The notes beneath the pieces are model-generated. The model was not told the origin of the DNA, did not search any database, and worked only from the letters and a program-made list of their open reading frames with translations. From Arachnia propionica (GTDB lineage: Bacteria > Actinomycetota > Actinomycetes > Propionibacteriales > Propionibacteriaceae), in contig NZ_RQZG01000001.1 of NCBI RefSeq assembly GCF_003859805.1, forward strand, positions 434,001 through 498,000: a DNA stretch of 64,000 nt, written 5' to 3'. Position 1 is the stretch's first letter; each line of letters begins with the position of its first letter. The position numbers and the translations under genes are program-made. Below, piece by piece: positions 43,367-51,437 of the stretch.

Positions 43367-44740
43367 TCAGGCGAGGTGGGCGAACAGGTCGTTGAACGCC
43401 TCGGTCATCGACGGGTGGGTCCAGATCCCGTCGCGGAGCTCGCTCGCCCTGACCCCGGCACGCATCGCCAGGGCGATCGTGTTGATCAGTTCATGGGAGT
43501 CGTGGGCCAGGAGGGTGGCGCCAAGGATCTCCCCCGTCCCGGCATCGACGACGGCCTTCATCACCCCGTGGGGTTGACCGACGATCTTCGCCCTGGGCAC
43601 GATCGCCATGTCGGCCACCCGCCGCACCGCGGTCAGCAGGGGCCGCCCCGTCGCCTCGGCCTCGGTGAAGGTCATGCCGACGCTGGCCAGCGGCGGTTCG
43701 GTGAACACGACACTCGGCACCGCCACGCGGTCCTTCGTGGAGCGTCGCCCCTCCCCCTCCAGCTGGTCGAGCACGACCCGGAAGTCGTCGAGGGAGATGT
43801 AGGTGAACTGCGGTCCCCCGTTGACATCCCCGACCGCGAAGACCCCGGGGACGGTGGTGCGACAGTACTCGTCGACGACGACCTCGCCCCGCTGCCCCAG
43901 CGCGATGCCGACCTCCTCGAGCCCCAGTCCCGCCGTCAGGGGGCGCCGACCGAGGGCGGCGAGCACCAGGTCACCCTCGACGTCGTGAGCGTCACCGGAG
44001 GCATCGGTCCAGGTGACGCGGACCCGCTCCGCCTCGTCGACGACCCGGGTCGCGGTGGCCGAGGTCAGCACGGTGACCCCGCTGGCCTCCAGCAGCTTCC
44101 GGATCTCCTCCGAGATGTCGGGATCGGCGGCCTCCATCAGACGTGACCCACGTTGCAGGACGGTGACCTTCACCCCGAAGGCGGCCTGCATCGCGGCGAA
44201 CTCGACACCGATGTAGCCACCTCCCAGGATCACCAGGCTCTCCGGACGCTTCGCCAGGGCCAGGACTCCGGTGCTGGTGAGCACCTTCCGGCTCTCCTGA
44301 AGGCCCGGGATCGGGGGCAGCACCGCAGTCGCCCCGGTGTTGATGACGATGGTCTCGGCACGCACCGTGATCTCGTCGCCACCGCCTCGGACCAGGAGTG
44401 TGTGGGGATCGACGAACCGGGCGTGCCCGGTGATGACCGTCGCGGTCTCGGGGGAGTCGAAGATCTCGAAGTTCTTGGCCCGCATCGCGGCGGTGAGGGT
44501 GGTCTTGCGTTCTGCCGCCCGGGCGAACCAGTCACTCGGGTCCTGGTCCCGGTCCGGGTGGTTCGCGGACCAGATGAGTGCCTTGGTCGGCACACACCCG
44601 ATGTTGATGCAGGTTCCCCCGTACATCTCCTCGGACTGCTCGATGATGGCCACCCGTCGGCCACGGGCCGCCAGTGTCCCGGCCAGGGTCTTGCCCCCCT
44701 TGCCGAAACCGATCACCGCCACGTCGAAGGTCTGTTCCAT
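43367..44740 (-). CDS. rclA: RclA-like FAD/NAD(P)-dependent disulfide oxidoreductase
   Basis: This 457-residue class I flavoprotein reductase has IGFGKGGKTLAG for FAD, the redox pair GGTCINIGC (Cys44, Cys49), an NAD(P)-binding GGGYIGVEFA loop and the dimerisation domain. The IGFGKGGKTLA and EMYGGTCINIGCVPTK stretches are those of RclA, a copper/HOCl-responsive reductase whose relatives reduce hypothiocyanous acid, rather than of lipoamide dehydrogenase or MerA. The catalytic C-terminal His-Glu pair of lipoamide dehydrogenase is replaced, since the end reads LRDGIWTHPSMTEAFND. The function, oxidant defence, is an inference. Confidence 0.85.
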   Translation of the reverse strand: MEQTFDVAVIGFGKGGKTLAGTLAARGRRVAIIEQSEEMYGGTCINIGCVPTKALIWSANHPDRDQDPSDWFARAAERKTTLTAAMRAKNFEIFDSPETATVITGHARFVDPHTLLVRGGGDEITVRAETIVINTGATAVLPPIPGLQESRKVLTSTGVLALAKRPESLVILGGGYIGVEFAAMQAAFGVKVTVLQRGSRLMEAADPDISEEIRKLLEASGVTVLTSATATRVVDEAERVRVTWTDASGDAHDVEGDLVLAALGRRPLTAGLGLEEVGIALGQRGEVVVDEYCRTTVPGVFAVGDVNGGPQFTYISLDDFRVVLDQLEGEGRRSTKDRVAVPSVVFTEPPLASVGMTFTEAEATGRPLLTAVRRVADMAIVPRAKIVGQPHGVMKAVVDAGTGEILGATLLAHDSHELINTIALAMRAGVRASELRDGIWTHPSMTEAFNDLFAHLA

Positions 44741-44832
44741 GTCGTCCCCATCCGTTCAAGATCTCTGCCCGATGAGGCTACCCGCTCCTGACATGGCGGG
44801 CGTGTGGGTGACAGCCTCGATATGCTCGCGGC

Positions 44833-45825
44833 GTGAGTCCAGTGATCCGGGTGCGGCACCTGCGCAAGGAGTTCGTCCGGCCCGCCGAGTTCGAGGGCCG
44901 GTTCGCCTCGCTGCGGCGTCTGTTCTCCCGGCAACGGGTGACGAAGGTGGCCGTCGACGACGTCTCGTTCGACATCGATGCGGGCGAGTTGGTCGGGTAC
45001 CTCGGCAGCAACGGTGCGGGGAAGTCCACCACGATCAAGATGTTGACCGGGATCCTGGTACCGACCTCGGGTCAGGTGGAGGTGGCCGGACACACCCCGT
45101 GGCGGGAGCGTCGGACCCAGGCCTCCCGCATGGGAGCGGTGTTCGGCCAGCGCAGCCAGCTGTGGTACGACCTGCCGCTGCGGGACTCCCTCGAGGTGAT
45201 CCGCGATCTCTACGGCATCGCCGAGCACGACTACAGACAGCGGTTGGGGATGTTCACCGAGCTGCTGAACATGACCGACTTCCTGGAGACCCCGGTGCGG
45301 TTCCTGTCGTTGGGCCAGCGGATGCGCGGGGACCTGACCGCGGCGTTGCTGCACCAACCGACGGTGGTCTATCTCGATGAGCCGACGGTGGGCCTGGACG
45401 TGGTGGCCAAGCAGCGCATCCGCCAGTTCATCGCCGAGATCAACCAGGAGCTGGGCACGACGGTGATCCTCACCACCCATGACATGGATGATGTCGAGGC
45501 CCTGTGTCAGCGGGTGGTGATGATCGACCAGGGCCGGGTGCTCTTCGACGGTTCCCTCGCCCAGCTGCGCAGCCGCTACGTCCGGGAGCGCACCGTGACC
45601 ATCACCCCGGCTCCTGGTGTCGACCCCGCCGTCATCGATGTGCCCGGGACGACGGTGAGCGTGGTCGACGGCAAGGCGGTGCTGACCCACGATCCCGAGG
45701 CCATCAGCACACCGCAGGTGATCGCCGCGGTGACCGGTGCCTGGGAGGTCGCGGACCTGACGGTCGGTGAGGCGAGTCTCAGCGATGTCGTCGCACGGAT
45801 CTACGCGGAGCACCCGGGGCGATGA
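44833..45825 (+). CDS. ABC-2 exporter ATP-binding protein
   Basis: This 330-residue ATPase has Walker A GSNGAGKSTT, signature SLGQRMRGDL and Walker B VYLDEPTVGLD. An N-terminal extension (RPAEFEGRFASLRRLFSR) and a C-terminal domain of about 90 residues mark the COG4586 type. It pairs with two distinct permeases downstream, the usual three-gene layout of this uncharacterised family. The GTG at 44833 lies 6 nt after TATGCT, so the mRNA is probably leaderless. The end overlaps the next gene by ATGA. Confidence 0.93.
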   Translation: MSPVIRVRHLRKEFVRPAEFEGRFASLRRLFSRQRVTKVAVDDVSFDIDAGELVGYLGSNGAGKSTTIKMLTGILVPTSGQVEVAGHTPWRERRTQASRMGAVFGQRSQLWYDLPLRDSLEVIRDLYGIAEHDYRQRLGMFTELLNMTDFLETPVRFLSLGQRMRGDLTAALLHQPTVVYLDEPTVGLDVVAKQRIRQFIAEINQELGTTVILTTHDMDDVEALCQRVVMIDQGRVLFDGSLAQLRSRYVRERTVTITPAPGVDPAVIDVPGTTVSVVDGKAVLTHDPEAISTPQVIAAVTGAWEVADLTVGEASLSDVVARIYAEHPGR

Positions 45826-46622
45826 GCAGCTGGTGGACTGCACTGCGCGGCCCGGTGCGGGCGGCGTTCCGCACCGGCTGGGTGTACCGCTTGAACGTCG
45901 TGACGGCGACACTCGGGCTGTTGCTGCAGGTGTGGCTGCTCAGCGTGGTATGGCGCAGTGTCTACGGTGGCGCCACGAAGGTGCGCGGCATCGAGGTGAC
46001 GCAGGCGGTGAGCTACGCGGTGCTGGCGGTGTGCATCCAGACCGCGCTGATGCCGTGGGAGTTCTCCTCGTTGAACCAGCGGGTGCGCAGCGGTCAGGTG
46101 GGGATCGACATGATCCGTCCCGTCGGGCTGCTCCCCCAGGTGCTGGCCCACAATCTCGGCACCTTCCTGGCCCAGACCCCCATCGCCGTGATCGGCCTGG
46201 TGTGGGCCGTCGCCATCGGTGCACTGAGTCTGCCTCCCGACGCCGCCGTCGTCGTCTCGTGGCTGCTCGCCACGCTGCTCGGGGTGGCCCTGACGTTGTT
46301 GATGAACCTGTTGATGTCGATGGCCTGTTTCTGGTCGTTGGAGATCGGTGGGTACCTGATGCTCTACCGGCTGGGTTCCGCGCTGCTGTCCGGGGCCCTG
46401 ATCCCACTGTGGTTCATGCCCGGATGGTTGGCCGGGCTGCTGGACTGGTTGCCGTTCCGGGCCCAGATGTTCACCCCCTTGTCCATCTACTTCGGCCAGG
46501 TCTCGGGCACCGAGGCGTGGTTCGCGATCCTGGGGCAGCTCGGGTGGATCGGCGTGGTCGTGGCCCTGCTTCACGTGGTGTGGCGACGGGCCGAGCACAA
46601 GGTGGTGGTGCTGGGTGGCTGA
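45822..46622 (+). CDS. ABC-2 permease 1
   Basis: This 266-residue integral membrane subunit has six hydrophobic segments. It belongs with the COG4587/DUF990-like partner of the preceding ATPase (QAVSYAVLAVCIQTALMPWEF; GQVGIDMIRPVGLLPQ). The start ATG 45822 overlaps the ATPase stop and the end overlaps the second permease by 8 bp. The substrate is unknown; systems of this shape are often tentatively assigned to lipid or antimicrobial export. Confidence 0.85.
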   Translation: MSSWWTALRGPVRAAFRTGWVYRLNVVTATLGLLLQVWLLSVVWRSVYGGATKVRGIEVTQAVSYAVLAVCIQTALMPWEFSSLNQRVRSGQVGIDMIRPVGLLPQVLAHNLGTFLAQTPIAVIGLVWAVAIGALSLPPDAAVVVSWLLATLLGVALTLLMNLLMSMACFWSLEIGGYLMLYRLGSALLSGALIPLWFMPGWLAGLLDWLPFRAQMFTPLSIYFGQVSGTEAWFAILGQLGWIGVVVALLHVVWRRAEHKVVVLGG

Positions 46623-47433
46623 ACAACGTCTGCCCGGGACCGTGCGGGCCTGGTGGATCCTGGAACGGACAGCGCTGAGGGCCCAGTCCCAGTACCGGGC
46701 GAACCTGTTCATGGGTTTCATCGGCGGCCTCACCTACCAGGGCATCCAGGTGGCGTTCCTGGCGCTGCTGCTCCAGGGCTTCGGCATGATCGGCGGATGG
46801 GGTTTCGCTGAACTGGGGTTGGTGGTCGGCATCCGGCTGGCCGCCCACGCCTGCTACGTGATGCCCTTCGGGGCGTTGATCGACACCTCACGGCTGATCC
46901 ACAGCGGGGACTTCGACCAGCTGTTGATCCGTCCCACGAATCCGTTCCTGCAGGTCGTGACCCGCCGGTTCAACATCCTCACCATCGGTGACGGCCTGCT
47001 GGGTCTCGGCGCGCTGATCGCCTTCGCCGTGGCGGCTCCGGTGGAGTGGAACTGGTGGCGGATCTGCTATCTGCTCGCCGCCGTCGTCGGGGGTGGGCTG
47101 GTGGAGACCGCGATCCAGGTGGCCATCGCCTCCGTGGCCTTCCGGGCGGGGAACGTGTTCGCGCTGCAGGCACTGGCGGATCGCACCATCACCGTGTTCG
47201 GGATCTACCCGTTGACCATCTTCGGGCCGGTCGGCCTGCTCGCCCTGTGTCTGCTGTTCCCCCTGGGATTCATCGCCTACCTTCCGGCGACCGCCCTGCT
47301 GGGACGGGTGGCCGAGGTGCCGCTGCCGTCGTGGGCGGTGTGGTTGTCCCCGCTGGCCGGCTGGGTGCTGTTCCCCCTGGCCGTGGCGTTGTTCCAGCGC
47401 ATGTCACGCCACTACACCAGCCCTGGCGCCTGA
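46615..47433 (+). CDS. ABC-2 permease 2
   Basis: This second, different permease of 272 residues has six hydrophobic segments and is COG3694-like (GGLTYQGIQVAFLALLL; SGDFDQLLIRPTNPFLQVV). Both permeases share the motif GxxDxxxIRP in an equivalent place, which indicates a heterodimeric channel. The GTG at 46615 overlaps permease 1. The 3' end overlaps the convergent MFS gene by 22 bp. Confidence 0.85.
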   Translation: MAEQRLPGTVRAWWILERTALRAQSQYRANLFMGFIGGLTYQGIQVAFLALLLQGFGMIGGWGFAELGLVVGIRLAAHACYVMPFGALIDTSRLIHSGDFDQLLIRPTNPFLQVVTRRFNILTIGDGLLGLGALIAFAVAAPVEWNWWRICYLLAAVVGGGLVETAIQVAIASVAFRAGNVFALQALADRTITVFGIYPLTIFGPVGLLALCLLFPLGFIAYLPATALLGRVAEVPLPSWAVWLSPLAGWVLFPLAVALFQRMSRHYTSPGA

Positions 47434-48692
47434 TCCACCTGCCACTGCTCAGGCAGGTCGCGGTGGCGCCCGATGGATGAGCACCAGAAGCACAGGGCGG
47501 CCGTGCTGGTGGCCAGGACGGCGGAGAGCAGCGCGACGCCGTGGGGCAGGATGCCCCCGAGCAGCCCACCGATGAGGGCGCCGACGGGCACGGCCCCGAT
47601 GGTGACGAACCGACTGACCGATGCGGCCCGTCCCATGAGCTCCAGGGGTGTGGTCCGGGCACGGACCCCGGTGCCGCTGATGGCGGAGACCACCACCAGA
47701 CAGCTGAAGCAGAAGTCGCTGACGGCGACCAGCGCCACCGCCGGCACGGGGATGACGTGTCCCAGGGGCAGGATGAGTCCGGCCACGGGCAGCAGGCAGT
47801 AGCACACCAGGATGGTGCGGATCTCCCCCAGACGATTCCTGCATCGAAGCCCGATGAGGGAACCGACGATCCCGCCACCGGCACCGAGTGCTCCGGCCAG
47901 GGCGTACTGTTCCGGTGGGATAGCGAAGTCGCGGAGTGCGACGACGGTGACCAGCGTGGCGAAGACCCCTGCGCCGAGGTTGACCAGCCCGTTCGTGACG
48001 AGGAAGACCCGCAGCACGGCATGCTGGAGGGTGAAACCCAGCCCCGCACGCAGTGCTGCTCCGAAGGGCTCGGCCCGCTGACCTGCGGCGGCGACGCCCT
48101 CGTCCTTGATGCTGCTGATCGACCATGCTGACAACAGCGAGGTCAGGGCACCGACGACGTGGAGCCAGGGTGCGGCGATCCGCAGCAGCACCACCGAGAC
48201 CAGGCCTGGGCCGATCACCCGCATGGTGGAATCGGTGGACTGTAGCCTGGCAGTGGCCTCGGAGACCTTGTCGGGGCCGACGAGTTGGGGCACGAAGGCG
48301 GTCTGCGCGGTGTCGGCGAGGACGGAACTGAAGCTCAGCACGGCCGCGACGACCATCAGCTGGATGATGGTGAGGTGGCTCAGGGCGTGGGCGACGGGGA
48401 TGCTCAGCATGGCTGCGGCGCGCACGACGTCGCTCCACAGCAGCACGCGTCGTTTGCGCCATCGGTCCACCCACACCCCGACCGGCAGTCCGATCAGGAG
48501 GTAGGCGATGTTGCCGAGCGCGGTGATGAGCCCGACCTGCCACGCCGTGGCCTCGAGCAGCACCACGGCCGTGACCGCGATCGCCAGGGTGGCGAACTGG
48601 CGCCCCAGCTCCTGGCAGAGGTTCGACGCCCAGAGCCTGCGGAAGTCACGATGGTGGTGAACTGCCCTGCTCGTCGTGGTCCTCTGGCTCAC
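47412..48692 (-). CDS. MFS transporter (MefA/MFS-3 group)
   Basis: This 426-residue protein has twelve predicted helices and the MFS-3 signatures (FRRLWASNLCQELGRQFATLAIAVTAVVLL; GVWVDRWRKRRVLLWSDVVRAAAML), similar to macrolide-efflux-like and enterobactin-exporter-like proteins. The substrate is not predictable. The start is GTG 48692, divergent from the MarR gene. It lies about 90 nt beyond the MarR operator, so joint control is possible but unproven. Confidence 0.85.
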   Translation of the reverse strand: MSQRTTTSRAVHHHRDFRRLWASNLCQELGRQFATLAIAVTAVVLLEATAWQVGLITALGNIAYLLIGLPVGVWVDRWRKRRVLLWSDVVRAAAMLSIPVAHALSHLTIIQLMVVAAVLSFSSVLADTAQTAFVPQLVGPDKVSEATARLQSTDSTMRVIGPGLVSVVLLRIAAPWLHVVGALTSLLSAWSISSIKDEGVAAAGQRAEPFGAALRAGLGFTLQHAVLRVFLVTNGLVNLGAGVFATLVTVVALRDFAIPPEQYALAGALGAGGGIVGSLIGLRCRNRLGEIRTILVCYCLLPVAGLILPLGHVIPVPAVALVAVSDFCFSCLVVVSAISGTGVRARTTPLELMGRAASVSRFVTIGAVPVGALIGGLLGGILPHGVALLSAVLATSTAALCFWCSSIGRHRDLPEQWQVDQAPGLV

Positions 48693-48775
48693 CCGATCTC
48701 CTCCTTCTGGGCGTTGCCCGGTGGTTCACCATCCCCTGACGGACGAATCCTGCGGCGGGTCTTCCGGCACCGTGC

Positions 48776-48819
48776 TTGAAACCGGACGACAGGAAGACCT
48801 AAAGTAGATGCATGTGCAT
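48776..48819 (+). promoter_or_regulatory. marR promoter and MarR operator site 1
   Basis: TTGAAA (48776-48781), an 18-nt spacer and TAAAGT (48800-48805) form a good promoter. ATGCA-TG-TGCAT (48808-48819), a perfect inverted repeat, covers the expected start site. The 12-mer fits ATGYATGTRCAT, shared with site 2 at 49330-49341, which supports autoregulation by the MarR protein. Confidence 0.7.
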
Positions 48820-48845
48820 GGATCGCGGTTCGAGGAAAGTGACGC

Positions 48846-49286
48846 ATGAGCGCCCTTGAGGACTCCTGGGCACTGGTCACCGCCACCGTGGGAGCCGTCG
48901 AGCTCGGCCTCGGGCGTTGGCTCGCGAGCAACCACTCCCTCGTTCTCAGCGACTACCGTGCGCTGACCGTGTTGACCCGCTCCCCTGATCGCGAGCTCCG
49001 GATCAGCGAGCTCGCCAACCGCCTCGGCCTGAAACAGAGTTCCGCGACCCGGCTCGTGGAGCGGCTCGAGGACAAGGGTCTCGTCTTCCGCGACGCCTGC
49101 CCTGAGGATGGCCGCGGCGTCTATGCCGTCGTGACCCCACAGGGCATCGCCCTCACCGAGGAACTGCGCACCGGCTACGACGAGAAACTCACGGAGCTGC
49201 TGACAGAACACGCCAGCAGCGCGCCAGGCGCAACCCGCGAGGCGATCCGTGGCGCCTTCCACACCGCCGGGGACCAGTTCTCCTGA
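48846..49286 (+). CDS. MarR-family transcriptional regulator
   Basis: The 146-residue protein has the MarR winged helix (ISELANRLGLKQSSATRLVERLEDKGLVFRDACPEDGRGVYAVVT) and flanking dimerisation helices. The single Cys in RDACPEDGR, at the wing, could be a redox or electrophile sensor. It is followed by dsbA-like, deaminase and SMR genes, likely its regulon, with matching operators in front of itself and of that operon. Confidence 0.9.
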   Translation: MSALEDSWALVTATVGAVELGLGRWLASNHSLVLSDYRALTVLTRSPDRELRISELANRLGLKQSSATRLVERLEDKGLVFRDACPEDGRGVYAVVTPQGIALTEELRTGYDEKLTELLTEHASSAPGATREAIRGAFHTAGDQFS

Positions 49287-49325
49287 CCACAGCACCCAGC
49301 CACACAGAACCATGACCACACCCAT

Positions 49326-49341
49326 ATACATGTATGTACAT
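49326..49341 (+). promoter_or_regulatory. MarR operator site 2
   Basis: ATGTA-TG-TACAT (49330-49341), with outer bases extending it to CATGTA/TACATG, repeats the architecture of site 1 and sits 21 nt before the dsbA-like ATG. It overlaps ATACATGTAT (49326-49335), which contains a possible -10. Seen directly; binding is inferred. Confidence 0.65.
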
Positions 49342-49362
49342 GCAGATGGAAAGGAAATCACG

Positions 49363-49974
49363 ATGCCCATACCAGTGGAGGTCTTCATCGACGTCGTCTG
49401 CCCGTTCTGTCTCCTCATCGAGCCGACTCTTGACGAACTCCAGCACACGCGCGACGTCGAGCTAGAGATCCGTCCGTTCGAGCTGCGCCCAGCACCGGTC
49501 CCGACCCTCCGCCCCGAGGACGACTACCTGCCGCGGGTGTGGCGCGAGGCCGTGCTTCCCCTGGCATCCCGGCTCAAGATACCCATCACCCTTCCAACCA
49601 TCTCACCTCAGCCCCGTTCCGAGCGGGCCTTCCTCATTCTTCAGCTGGCCCGGGAGCAGGGCATCGGGAAGGCCTGGACCGACGCGGTGCTCAAGGCCTT
49701 CTTCCAGGAGGACAAGGACATCGGTTCCCCGCAGATCCTCATCGACATCGCGACGTCGGTCGGGCTCGACCACGACGAGGTCACGGCTGCGCTCGGCAGC
49801 GAGGTACGGCGACGGCAGCATCAGGCGGACCTGAGACATGCCAGGGATGAGGTCGGGATCACGGCCGTCCCCGGAATCGTGGTCGCAGGTCACCTGCTCC
49901 CGGGAGTTCCGGACATCACCCGCCTCCAGGAAGCGGTCGATGCCGCTGCGTCTCGACCGGAGGTGAACCGATGA
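49363..49974 (+). CDS. DsbA/FrnE-family thiol oxidoreductase
   Basis: The 203-residue thioredoxin-like protein has active-site CPFC (Cys13, Cys16) near the N-terminus and the inserted helical domain of the DsbA/HCCA-isomerase group. The cis-Pro loop reads GITAVPGIVV. No signal peptide is present, so it acts in the cytoplasm like FrnE. The start ATG 49363 has AAGGAA upstream; an open extension to 49249 overlaps marR and the operator. It is coupled to the deaminase gene by ATGA. Confidence 0.9.
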   Translation: MPIPVEVFIDVVCPFCLLIEPTLDELQHTRDVELEIRPFELRPAPVPTLRPEDDYLPRVWREAVLPLASRLKIPITLPTISPQPRSERAFLILQLAREQGIGKAWTDAVLKAFFQEDKDIGSPQILIDIATSVGLDHDEVTAALGSEVRRRQHQADLRHARDEVGITAVPGIVVAGHLLPGVPDITRLQEAVDAAASRPEVNR

Positions 49975-50444
49975 GCTCCTTCCTCGAGACCATGATGAGC
50001 CGGGCCGTGGCCCACGCCGTGCAACACGTCAGCCGGGGCGGCCTTCCCTTCGTCGGGCTCGTCGTGCGGGACGGACAGGTCCTGTCAGGGTTCGGGGTCA
50101 ACCGGGTCCTGGAAACTTCTGACCCGATGGCCCACGCCGAGATCGTCGCACTCCGGGAGGCCGTCGCCTCCCATGGGCAGGGAGGTCTCATCGGCGCAAC
50201 CCTGCTGGCCACCGGGGAACCCTGTGGCATGTGTTGCCACCACGCGATCGCACAGGGGATCAGGGACGTGCGGGTGGCGATCGATCGCGATGTGGCGGCC
50301 GAGCACGGTTTCGACTACCGCCCCAGCTACCCGGCGTTCAACATCGGCGACGATCTTCGCGCCGCGATCATGCATCCCCTCCGAGTTCCGGGAGATCTGC
50401 TCCCCTTCACCTTGTTCCTCAACCGTCGCGCCCAGAAGGTGTGA
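49971..50444 (+). CDS. Nucleoside/cytidine deaminase-like protein
   Basis: This 157-residue zinc hydrolase of the CDA superfamily has HAE (His55, Glu57) and PCGMC (Cys85, Cys88), the full zinc and proton-shuttle set. The overall shape is that of the guanine deaminase/TadA-like CMP-dCMP group, not TadA itself. An additional Cys89 follows directly. The substrate is unknown. It is translationally coupled to the DsbA-like gene, an unusual pairing that suggests detoxification of a small nitrogenous compound. Confidence 0.88.
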   Translation: MSSFLETMMSRAVAHAVQHVSRGGLPFVGLVVRDGQVLSGFGVNRVLETSDPMAHAEIVALREAVASHGQGGLIGATLLATGEPCGMCCHHAIAQGIRDVRVAIDRDVAAEHGFDYRPSYPAFNIGDDLRAAIMHPLRVPGDLLPFTLFLNRRAQKV

Positions 50445-50467
50445 CCTGACCAGATCGGAGTTCATCC

Positions 50468-50788
50468 ATGCAATGGATTCATCTCACCATCGCAGTCATC
50501 TTCGAGGTGACCGTCGGCATCGCCGCTGGCAAGGCCCAAGGATTTCGTCACCCGGGCTGGACCATTACCACCCTTCTCAGTGGTGGCATCGCCACCTTCT
50601 TCCTCAGCCTGGCACTGCTCACCTTCGACGTCGGCGTCGGATACGCCCTGTGGACCTCCCTGGCCGGAGTTGGGATCGTCATCGTCGGGGCACTGTTCCT
50701 GGACCAGCGCCTGACATGGCGAAAACTCCTCGGAATCCTCATCGTCATCATCGGCGTCGTCGGGCTCAATCTCGCCGGCAGCCTCTGA
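50468..50788 (+). CDS. Small multidrug resistance (SMR) family subunit A
   Basis: The 106-residue protein has four helices and the essential membrane glutamate (Glu13 in IAVIFEVTVGIAAG). SMR proteins work as antiparallel dimers that exchange protons for cations; the guanidinium-exporter (Gdx/SugE) branch carries a Glu13 in the same place. It is followed closely by a second SMR gene, so a heterodimer is likely. The start ATG 50468 is 23 nt after the deaminase stop. Confidence 0.9.
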   Translation: MQWIHLTIAVIFEVTVGIAAGKAQGFRHPGWTITTLLSGGIATFFLSLALLTFDVGVGYALWTSLAGVGIVIVGALFLDQRLTWRKLLGILIVIIGVVGLNLAGSL

Positions 50789-50808
50789 CCGCAACAGAAA
50801 GGACACCC

Positions 50809-51195
50809 ATGACCACCGGACTTCCTCGGACAGATCCCAGGACCACGTCCTGGGCAGCACTCCTGCTCGCCGGCGTCTTCGAGATCGGGTACGCCCTGAG
50901 CGTCAACGGCAGCCGCGGCTTCACCGACATCATCTGGTCCCTGGTCGCCCTGGTCTTCTTCCTCGGCACCTTGTTCTTCCTCAGCGTCGCCCTGAGAAGG
51001 ATCGACGTGGGTATCGGATACGCCGTCTGGGCAGGTGTCGGCGCGGTGGGTTCCGCTGTCCTCGGCCCACTCTTCTTCGACGAGACCTTCACCCTCACCA
51101 AGGCCTTCTGGCTGGCGGTCATCATCACCGGTGTGGTCTGGCTCAAGCTCGCCGACGGCACGAGGCGGGATGGCCGTGAGGCTCCTGAGGTGTGA
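50809..51195 (+). CDS. SMR family subunit B
   Basis: The 128-residue SMR protein has a longer cytoplasmic N-terminus (about 14 residues) and the functional glutamate Glu25 (LLLAGVFEIGYALS). Four helices follow and then a charged tail. It pairs with the upstream subunit, as in EbrAB/YkkCD systems where the two halves adopt fixed opposite topologies. AAAGGA precedes ATG 50809. It is the last gene of the marR-linked operon. Confidence 0.9.
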   Translation: MTTGLPRTDPRTTSWAALLLAGVFEIGYALSVNGSRGFTDIIWSLVALVFFLGTLFFLSVALRRIDVGIGYAVWAGVGAVGSAVLGPLFFDETFTLTKAFWLAVIITGVVWLKLADGTRRDGREAPEV

Positions 51196-51252
51196 CGCCT
51201 TCAGTCACACCGATCTCGCCCTGGAGCTCGGCCCAACACCGAGCGGCAGTCG

Positions 51253-51364
51253 CCGGTTCGCCTGTCCTGACCGCGGTTTGCCTGCCCAAAATCGAATTGC
51301 CTGCCCAATAAGACAGGCAATTCGAAACAGGACAGGCAATTCCACCCTTGGACAGGCGAACCGG
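51253..51364. repeat. 112-bp nested palindrome built from a GCCTGYCC element
   Basis: Three inverted repeats are nested around one centre. An outer perfect 15-bp pair lies at 51253-51267 with 51350-51364. A looser middle pair lies at about 51275-51287 with 51330-51343. An inner perfect 12-bp pair lies at 51292-51303 with 51314-51325 around a 10-nt loop. Each arm contains the same core, GCCTGTCC or GCCTGCCC, six copies in all. It occupies the gap between convergent SMR and FMN-reductase genes. It could be a complex terminator, a REP-like element or a protein-binding array. Confidence 0.8.
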
Positions 51365-51437
51365 AGCGGCTCACCCGTTGCCGCCGCAGAGCCCAGACCG
51401 GTTGGCACCCTTCAACGGCGCACGTCACGGCCGGCGG

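Noticed and set aside
44741-44832. Gap before the ABC-2 ATPase examined for a small RNA or riboswitch
   Set aside because: Only the leaderless -10 and the rclA-side leader are visible; no stable hairpin with a U-run.
51253-51364. CRISPR array for the repeated GCCTGYCC elements
   Set aside because: Units are short, alternate in orientation around a centre and lack regular unique spacers; no cas genes are present.
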